This document shows positions 43,674 through 48,876 of a stretch of DNA of 48,876 nucleotides, one piece after another; position 1 is the first letter of the stretch, and the number at the start of each line of letters is the position of its first letter. Below the pieces are notes generated by a model. That model worked only from the letters and a program-made list of their open reading frames with translations, was not told where the DNA came from and did not search any database. The position numbers and the translations under genes are program-made. The stretch is from Gammaproteobacteria bacterium MedPE (GTDB taxonomy: Bacteria > Pseudomonadota > Gammaproteobacteria > Enterobacterales > Psychrobiaceae). The stretch spans positions 1 to 48,876 of the forward strand of contig MPDF01000010.1 in NCBI GenBank assembly GCA_001874365.1, in the 5' to 3' direction.

Positions 43674-45419
43674 GTGCGTATTGTTTATTTGATCATGATT
43701 TGCTTGTTAACATTTTCACTTCATGCCAAGCAGCCGACTTTAATTGCTAGCGACACTTACCATGTTATCAATGATGACAACCCGGCATACGCCTACCCGG
43801 TAGCTGATAAATCGCAGTGGCAAAAGCGCGCCTTTAATGGATTTATTATTCGACCTGATATTTCGTGGTTTCAAATTGAGTATGACCTACCTCATCGACA
43901 AAATCCCACTCAAAACTTTGGCGTCTTTGTGAGTATTCTAGGTGCGTTTGACGCTTACTGGGATGGACAGCTCATTGCTCACAATGGCGTTGTTGGTGAT
44001 TCTAGCTCGACTGAAATTCCAGGAATCATTGACAAAATAATGTTGATCCCACCAGCATTAAGTACCCCAGGAAAACACACGTTGAGCTTGCGCGTATCCA
44101 GTCAACACGTGCCATTAGGTTTAGAGAATGGTTCATTTTTTAGTTTAGTCACAGATTATGAGCAACTTATTCAACTCCCTTATAAAAAGGCGAGCCGTCC
44201 ATTGCTGATGTCAGGGGCATTAATATTAGTAGCCTTGTATTCATTGTTCTTATTTTTCACCAGCTTTAAACAGCCTAGTTACCTTATCTTTAGCGCACTC
44301 TGCCTAACAATCTTGTCGCTTATGCTCGCTGAGTCTTGGCGCGGATTGGCCCCCTACACTTACGATTGGCAGATCCCAAGATTACAGCTCGTGCTAGTGC
44401 TATCTTGCCTAGCGTCATTATTACTAACCGCATTCTTTGGCTGGTTTTATCAGCTCAAACAGCGTCATAAAATATTATGGTTATTATTCGTAGTTGTTGG
44501 CCAGTTGATAACATTGGTGTCGGTGGATGGTTTTGATAATCGGAGCTTAATTGTCTTTATCATCGGTGTTGGCAGCGCCCTAGGTATAACTGTTTACGCA
44601 ACATTGACTAAACAACAACATGCCGTATTGATGCTGGGAGGGCTCATTTTATTCATCGCCCCAATATCGATTAATATGTACTCCTACATGGATCAATATT
44701 TCTTTCTTTCGTTCAGCGCGCTGCTGTGTCTCATGCTGTATACACTTGCCCAAACGATGAACCAAAGGAACAAACAACTAATCCAGAGCCAATTAACTTC
44801 TAACCGATTAGAGCTTGAGCTAGTTAAACGAAACCTTCAACCCCATTTCATTTTAAATACTCTCACCGCCGTTGAAGAGTGGATTGAAGAGTCACCAGCA
44901 ACCGCCGTAAAATTTATTAATGCGCTTGCTGATGAATTTAGATTTATGGCAGCGACATCAGCTCGATCCATTATCACTCTAAAAGATGAGATCGCGTTGT
45001 GTCAGTCACACCTTAAGGTCATGAGTTATCGAACAAATATTGAGTATTCACTCATCATCGATGCTAATTTACAACACGCCGCGATTCCACCGGGTATCAT
45101 TTTAACGCTTGTCGAAAACGCTATCTCACACAATCATTATCAACATGGTCATGTTACTTTGTCTTTAGTGCAAACCATTAATCAATCACAACAAACGATA
45201 TCTTTTACAGCGCCCATAGACACCAAAAAAAATACACAAACGCATGCTAATAATATTCATCTCGGCCTTGGTAGCCAGTACATCGATGCGAGATTAAATG
45301 AAAGTTTTGGAGCACAATGGACCATAGAATCTTCAATGACTAACGATGCGTGGCAAATGGATATTTCGTTTCCCTTAAAACGTCTAAATAACACTCTTGA
45401 GGGATTAAAAAATGATTAA
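43674..45419 (+). CDS. LytS-family membrane sensor kinase
   Basis: A 581-residue kinase starting at GTG. The signal peptide (to about 18) and an extracytoplasmic beta-sandwich (to about 170) precede seven membrane helices (about 175-360), the 7TMR-DISM-like layout. The kinase domain is the His_kinase/LytS type: phospho-His in LQPHFILNTLTAVEEW (about 391) and the N box LTLVENAISHNHY. The 3' end overlaps the response regulator by 8 bases. The external domain may bind a sugar or cell-wall fragment, which would fit the neighbouring serine hydrolase. Confidence 0.88.
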   Translation: MRIVYLIMICLLTFSLHAKQPTLIASDTYHVINDDNPAYAYPVADKSQWQKRAFNGFIIRPDISWFQIEYDLPHRQNPTQNFGVFVSILGAFDAYWDGQLIAHNGVVGDSSSTEIPGIIDKIMLIPPALSTPGKHTLSLRVSSQHVPLGLENGSFFSLVTDYEQLIQLPYKKASRPLLMSGALILVALYSLFLFFTSFKQPSYLIFSALCLTILSLMLAESWRGLAPYTYDWQIPRLQLVLVLSCLASLLLTAFFGWFYQLKQRHKILWLLFVVVGQLITLVSVDGFDNRSLIVFIIGVGSALGITVYATLTKQQHAVLMLGGLILFIAPISINMYSYMDQYFFLSFSALLCLMLYTLAQTMNQRNKQLIQSQLTSNRLELELVKRNLQPHFILNTLTAVEEWIEESPATAVKFINALADEFRFMAATSARSIITLKDEIALCQSHLKVMSYRTNIEYSLIIDANLQHAAIPPGIILTLVENAISHNHYQHGHVTLSLVQTINQSQQTISFTAPIDTKKNTQTHANNIHLGLGSQYIDARLNESFGAQWTIESSMTNDAWQMDISFPLKRLNNTLEGLKND

Positions 45420-46107
45420 TGCATTAATTGTTGAAGACGAATTCATGATTGCTAAGCGCTTAACCCGCTTTATAAGCCAAGCGTTTGGCGACCAACCATT
45501 CAAATTAACGGTATTAAACACATTAGACGATGCAGATGACTTTCTCGCAAGCCACACCATTGACGTTTTGTTCTTAGATCTTAACTTGCAGGGTAAGGAC
45601 GGCTTTAGCTTATTAAAAGAAAAACTTTGTGAGAGCTTTCATACTATTGTTGTCTCGGCGAATAGCGACCGCGCCATAGAAGCGTTTGACCTAGGTGTCC
45701 TAGATTTTGTCGCAAAACCGTTTACGTTTGAGCGAGTTCAAACAGCCATAAATCGATTACTTGATAATACACAAGTAGGAAACTGCAGATACCTCACCTA
45801 CAAACATTTAGGGAAATCAGAACTATTAGCCGTTCAACAAATTAACTACCTGCGTGCCGAAGGGCATTACACCCATATTATCACCATCGATAATCGAGAA
45901 ATTCTTCACGATAAAAACCTTGATAAACTGTTGGCAACATTACCAGAATATTTCATTAGAATACATCGTTCATATGCGGTGCCATTGCATCAAATAAAGT
46001 CTATTGAAACCCAAGCTGGCAGTAAATATTGGCTTACTCTCCACACTGGCGATAACCTGCCAATTGGCCGAACGCGGATAGCAGAGTTAAGAAACAAGTT
46101 AAAATAA
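45412..46107 (+). CDS. LytTR response regulator
   Basis: A 231-residue regulator. The receiver has acidic residues ED (9-10), phospho-acceptor Asp56 (LFLDLNLQGKDG) and Lys in FVAKPFTFERV. The LytTR domain (about 130-230) has QQINYLRAEGHYTHIIT, YFIRIHRSYAVPLHQIK and PIGRTRIAELRNKLK. GAGGG lies 8 bases before the ATG, inside the kinase gene. Partner of the upstream LytS kinase; likely target is the direct repeat at 43588-43621. Confidence 0.92.
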   Translation: MINALIVEDEFMIAKRLTRFISQAFGDQPFKLTVLNTLDDADDFLASHTIDVLFLDLNLQGKDGFSLLKEKLCESFHTIVVSANSDRAIEAFDLGVLDFVAKPFTFERVQTAINRLLDNTQVGNCRYLTYKHLGKSELLAVQQINYLRAEGHYTHIITIDNREILHDKNLDKLLATLPEYFIRIHRSYAVPLHQIKSIETQAGSKYWLTLHTGDNLPIGRTRIAELRNKLK

Positions 46108-46115
46108 ACAGAACC

Positions 46116-46130
46116 TTACAAAATTTGTAA
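46116..46130. promoter_or_regulatory. Inverted repeat before the second two-component operon
   Basis: TTACAAAATTTGTAA is a 7-1-7 inverted repeat 74 bases upstream of the regulator ATG and 9 bases after the previous gene. It could be an operator for autoregulation, or a weak terminator of the LytTR gene; no T-run follows. Confidence 0.3.
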
Positions 46131-46203
46131 CAATGATTAATCACATGGAACTTACTAAACCTGTTAGCATCCAATCGTTTCCAAAAAGCAAACGATTATT
46201 CAC

Positions 46204-46923
46204 ATGACAGAACTATCGTCGAATCTCATTGTATTAATTGAAGACGACTTAAAACTTGCGACTCTCATTCAGGACTATTTACAACTACAAGGATTAACAG
46301 TGCACCATGCAAGTGATGGTAAAAGTGGATTAACACTCACTAAAGAAGTTAATCCCCAGCTTGTCATTTTAGATTTAATGTTACCGAAAATAGATGGACT
46401 TACCGTCTGTAGAGAATTACAAAAGTGGTATAAAAACTCGCTACTAATATTGTCAGCGAGTGCCGACAACATGGATCAAGTGGCAGCTCTTGAAATGGGT
46501 GCTGACGACTATGTTTGTAAACCGATTCACCCTAGGGTATTGCTCGCTAGAGTGAGAGCACACCTGCGTCGTCACAAAACTTCTGTCTCTGATAATAGTC
46601 CAGCAGACATACTAACGTTCGGGCAGCTAACAATTGATTTGGGCAAACGGCAAACCCACATTGATGATCGAGAAATAAAACTAACAGAAACTGAATTCGA
46701 GTTGTTATGGCTACTTGCATGCAATCCTGAACAACCGATTTCTCGAGAAGAAATTAGTCAGTCATTACGCGGTATCTCCTATGATGGGCTAGATCGCTCT
46801 ATCGATAACAAAATTGTTTCACTTCGTAAAAAGATTGGTGATAACGCCAATCAAGCCAAAAAAATCATTACTGTTCGTGGTAAAGGATATTTATTCGTGA
46901 CTGACCAGTGGAGTAGCTCATGA
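46204..46923 (+). CDS. Response regulator, OmpR/RstA/CarR-like (second copy)
   Basis: A 239-residue regulator. The receiver has EDD (13-15), phospho-acceptor Asp57 (LVILDLMLP) and the KP motif in VCKPIHPRVLLARVR. The winged helix has LTETEFELLWLLA and SYDGLDRSIDNKIVSLRKK. It shares with the regulator at 8088-8798 the strings LEMGADDY, LLAR.R and YDG.DRSID, so the two are paralogues. Its TGA overlaps the kinase ATG (ATGA). With the eptA-like gene downstream, control of lipid A modification is the likely role. Confidence 0.92.
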   Translation: MTELSSNLIVLIEDDLKLATLIQDYLQLQGLTVHHASDGKSGLTLTKEVNPQLVILDLMLPKIDGLTVCRELQKWYKNSLLILSASADNMDQVAALEMGADDYVCKPIHPRVLLARVRAHLRRHKTSVSDNSPADILTFGQLTIDLGKRQTHIDDREIKLTETEFELLWLLACNPEQPISREEISQSLRGISYDGLDRSIDNKIVSLRKKIGDNANQAKKIITVRGKGYLFVTDQWSSS

Positions 46924-48257
46924 CTCTAGTACCTGATAAAAAGAAATCATCCAACTTCTTAACGGGCAGTATGTTTAAACAATTTACGGCCCTATATTTA
47001 ACGCTAATTATTCTATTCCTATTGTGGGTAAAATTTATCTATAGTTACATGCACCATGTATTTATTGATGACATTTATCAGGACAAAATTCATGATCATG
47101 AATCTATCGTATTGATGCTAAAACATCTCTATACCAATAATTCAAATCAAGAATTACAAGTCTTAATAGACAAAATAAATGCGACATCTAACATACCAAT
47201 TAAAATTATCCCAATAGAAAACCTACATTTACCTCAGAAGTTTATGGAGCAACTGGCCGCGAACAAACCTGCTATGCCGTTTTATCCGAATGATATTCAT
47301 TTTGAAATGATTACGTCAGAATTAGTGGCTAAAATTGGTCCCGTTGGCGTCAAAGAGGAAGCCGACTTTGCTTATACCATTATTAACTACTCGCCATTAG
47401 TGCTATTCGGCGCATTAACGTTAATTTGGGTGTTTGTTTTACAATATCGATTGATACGACTGGAAACATCCATGACTAATTACAGCTTAGGCAACTTTCA
47501 AAGTAGAGCCACGACAGGTTTTTGGAAGTTGGGAAACCTCAACAAGACCTTCAATGGTTTAGCTGACCGCCTTGAACGTTACATCAATAGTCAAAAACAC
47601 CTAACCAATGCCGTTTCTCATGAACTGCGCTCCCCGATAAGTCGGCTTCGTTTCCAATTAGAGATGCTACAAAGTGTAGAAACCCCTTCGTCTCGACAAA
47701 CATATGAGCAAGGCATGTCAGACGATTTGGATGACATGGACGCGCTAATTCACGAACTACTCAATTATGCAACCTTAGAAAGCCAAGATCCCATTTCTCA
47801 ATGGAAAAGTGTTGAGTTATCGCATTGGCTTAAAGTACAACAACAGCATCTTTATGCCGAGATAACTAACGAAATCATATTAGATCTACCCTCTCATGAT
47901 ATGCATGTTTCTCTTGATCCGTTACTCATGGCAAGACTATTACGAAACCTCGTCGATAACGCAGACAAATATACAAAAGATACAATTATAATCGGTGCTA
48001 CAACAACAGCTGAAGATTGTGCTATCTGGGTTGACGATAATGGTGTAGGAATTTCACCGGAAGATGCATTACTCGTGTTCGAACCATTTTCTAGACTTGA
48101 TTCGAGTCGCAATAAATCAACAGGAGGTTATGGTATCGGGCTTGCGATTGTCGCCCAAATAGCACGACATCATCACGGTAGAGTTGCGGTTCATCAAAAC
48201 CGGTTTGGCGGCGCTAGATTCATTGTTTCATGGCCAAAAAAACTCAGCAATGAGTAA
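46920..48257 (+). CDS. Sensor histidine kinase, RstB/CarS-like (second copy)
   Basis: A 445-residue inner-membrane kinase. Helix 1 is at about 22-42 and helix 2 at about 158-178, with a 115-residue periplasmic sensor between them. HAMP follows, then AVSHELRSPISRLRF (phospho-His about 234), N box LLRNLVDNADKYTK and ATP lid DDNGVGISPEDA...GGYGIGLAIVAQIARHHHG. It is paralogous to the kinase at 6787-8085 in layout and motifs, but its sensor domain differs. Coupled to its regulator and followed by an eptA-like gene 122 bases on. Confidence 0.9.
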   Translation: MTLVPDKKKSSNFLTGSMFKQFTALYLTLIILFLLWVKFIYSYMHHVFIDDIYQDKIHDHESIVLMLKHLYTNNSNQELQVLIDKINATSNIPIKIIPIENLHLPQKFMEQLAANKPAMPFYPNDIHFEMITSELVAKIGPVGVKEEADFAYTIINYSPLVLFGALTLIWVFVLQYRLIRLETSMTNYSLGNFQSRATTGFWKLGNLNKTFNGLADRLERYINSQKHLTNAVSHELRSPISRLRFQLEMLQSVETPSSRQTYEQGMSDDLDDMDALIHELLNYATLESQDPISQWKSVELSHWLKVQQQHLYAEITNEIILDLPSHDMHVSLDPLLMARLLRNLVDNADKYTKDTIIIGATTTAEDCAIWVDDNGVGISPEDALLVFEPFSRLDSSRNKSTGGYGIGLAIVAQIARHHHGRVAVHQNRFGGARFIVSWPKKLSNE

Positions 48258-48379
48258 CCGCTAATGACAATACAGTGACATTCGTTTACAGAAAGCGACA
48301 AAGTCACGACAAACTCTAAACATCAATTACAACGCCGACTCGGCATAGTATCACCATCATTAAATATGCTGGAAATACT

Positions 48380-48876
48380 ATGCTTGTCGGCAGATCTTCT
48401 ACTTTAAAAAAACATCCCAATTTAGCACTCAATATTTTCACCTGCCTGAAATCTCTGCCGCCAATAAACGCAGTAGCTTTAAGCTTTATCATGTCTGTTA
48501 TTCTGGTGTTTTTTTACAATCACGCCTTGTGGAAAAATATCTTCATATTGCCTTACGATTATTCATTAGCAAACCTTGGTTTCGTCATATCTTTATTCGC
48601 ATTTTTTATTGCTTTAACCAATATAGTGATTACTGTATTTTCCGTACGCTATATCCGAAGACCAGCGTTTTCTCTGCTATTTATCACAGCAGCTAGCACT
48701 AGTTATTTTATGAACAACTACGGCATCATGATTGATAAGTTCATGATTCAAAATACATTTGAAACAGATACTAGCGAAGCATTTGAGTTAATGTCTTTTA
48801 AACTAGTCGCTTACATCATTGGGCTAGGCATACTCCCGAGCATCATCATCTATCACTTGAAGTTTAAAGAGCATAA
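48380..48876 (+). CDS. eptA: Phosphoethanolamine transferase, EptA-like, N-terminal part (truncated by window)
   Basis: The reading frame opens at ATG 48380 after GGAA and runs 165 codons to the window edge. It has four hydrophobic helices: SFIMSVILVFFYNHALW, ANLGFVISLFAFFIAL, FSLLFITAASTSYFM and LVAYIIGLGILPSIIIY. The periplasmic motif NNYGIMIDKFMIQN...ETDTSEAFEL matches the EptA consensus after helix 4. EptA adds phosphoethanolamine to lipid A and lowers its negative charge, giving polymyxin resistance. The catalytic domain is beyond the window. The two-component pair just upstream is its likely regulator. Confidence 0.88.
   Translation, partial: MLVGRSSTLKKHPNLALNIFTCLKSLPPINAVALSFIMSVILVFFYNHALWKNIFILPYDYSLANLGFVISLFAFFIALTNIVITVFSVRYIRRPAFSLLFITAASTSYFMNNYGIMIDKFMIQNTFETDTSEAFELMSFKLVAYIIGLGILPSIIIYHLKFKEH

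Overview
The window reads as a chromosomal segment of a marine gammaproteobacterium, most likely order Alteromonadales (Shewanella/Colwellia/Thalassotalea-like). The evidence is the moderately AT-rich composition, the conserved fabR-yijD-trmA neighbourhood shared with E. coli, a FabR-controlled fatty-acid desaturase, many TonB/periplasmic/metal genes and several LytTR proteins. I saw no rRNA, tRNA, CRISPR array, phage or complete insertion sequence. Coding density is high. The only gene-poor stretch near 300 bases is 18815-19115.

Layout. 1-2580: an alpha-glucan use unit, with a lipoprotein GH15 glucoamylase cut by the window start, a sugar MFS permease, and a LacI-type palindrome upstream. 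2689-6757: azurin behind a Fur-like box, an SRPBCC protein, a secreted unknown, a secreted NTF2-like/DJ-1 fusion and a calcium-loop protein. 6787-14467 (minus): a large Snf2 ATPase followed by a MipA/OmpV porin, a DUF3019 protein and an RstA/CarR-like two-component pair, with phased TGATAC repeats before the porin. 14603-16294: a His/Asp-rich beta-barrel protein, then a MerR regulator divergent from a CDF metal transporter across a textbook 19-bp-spacer promoter. 16315-18814 (minus): two DUF1538 antiporter subunits, a PII-like protein and a CBS protein. The junction of the two antiporter genes carries a striking 107-bp tandem duplication that creates two coupled mini-ORFs. 19116-23952: a DUF5610 protein, trmA, yijD, fabR and a desaturase with two FabR-like operators. 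23965-26721: a membrane-anchored XRE regulator, a CobU-like enzyme and two glutathione transferases.

26725-32135 is a zinc-starvation island. A COG0523 GTPase and a MerC-like protein diverge from a His-rich TonB receptor and an AztD-like zinc chaperone lipoprotein, across two Zur boxes. It is followed by a CBS-PAS-GGDEF-EAL protein, a membrane LytTR regulator, an acyltransferase-3 enzyme, a GST and a divergent SigZ sigma factor, a solute-binding protein, an AraC regulator, a putative secreted HExxH peptidase and a serine hydrolase with TPRs. The hydrolase diverges from a LytS/LytTR pair across a 14-bp direct repeat. The window ends with a second RstA/CarR-like pair and the start of an EptA-like phosphoethanolamine transferase, suggesting lipid A modification under envelope-stress control.

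The most novel items are the 107-bp junction duplication at 17863-18121, the AztD-lipoprotein zinc island, and a set of unannotated operators. Assignments rest on reading motifs by eye; no database search was run.
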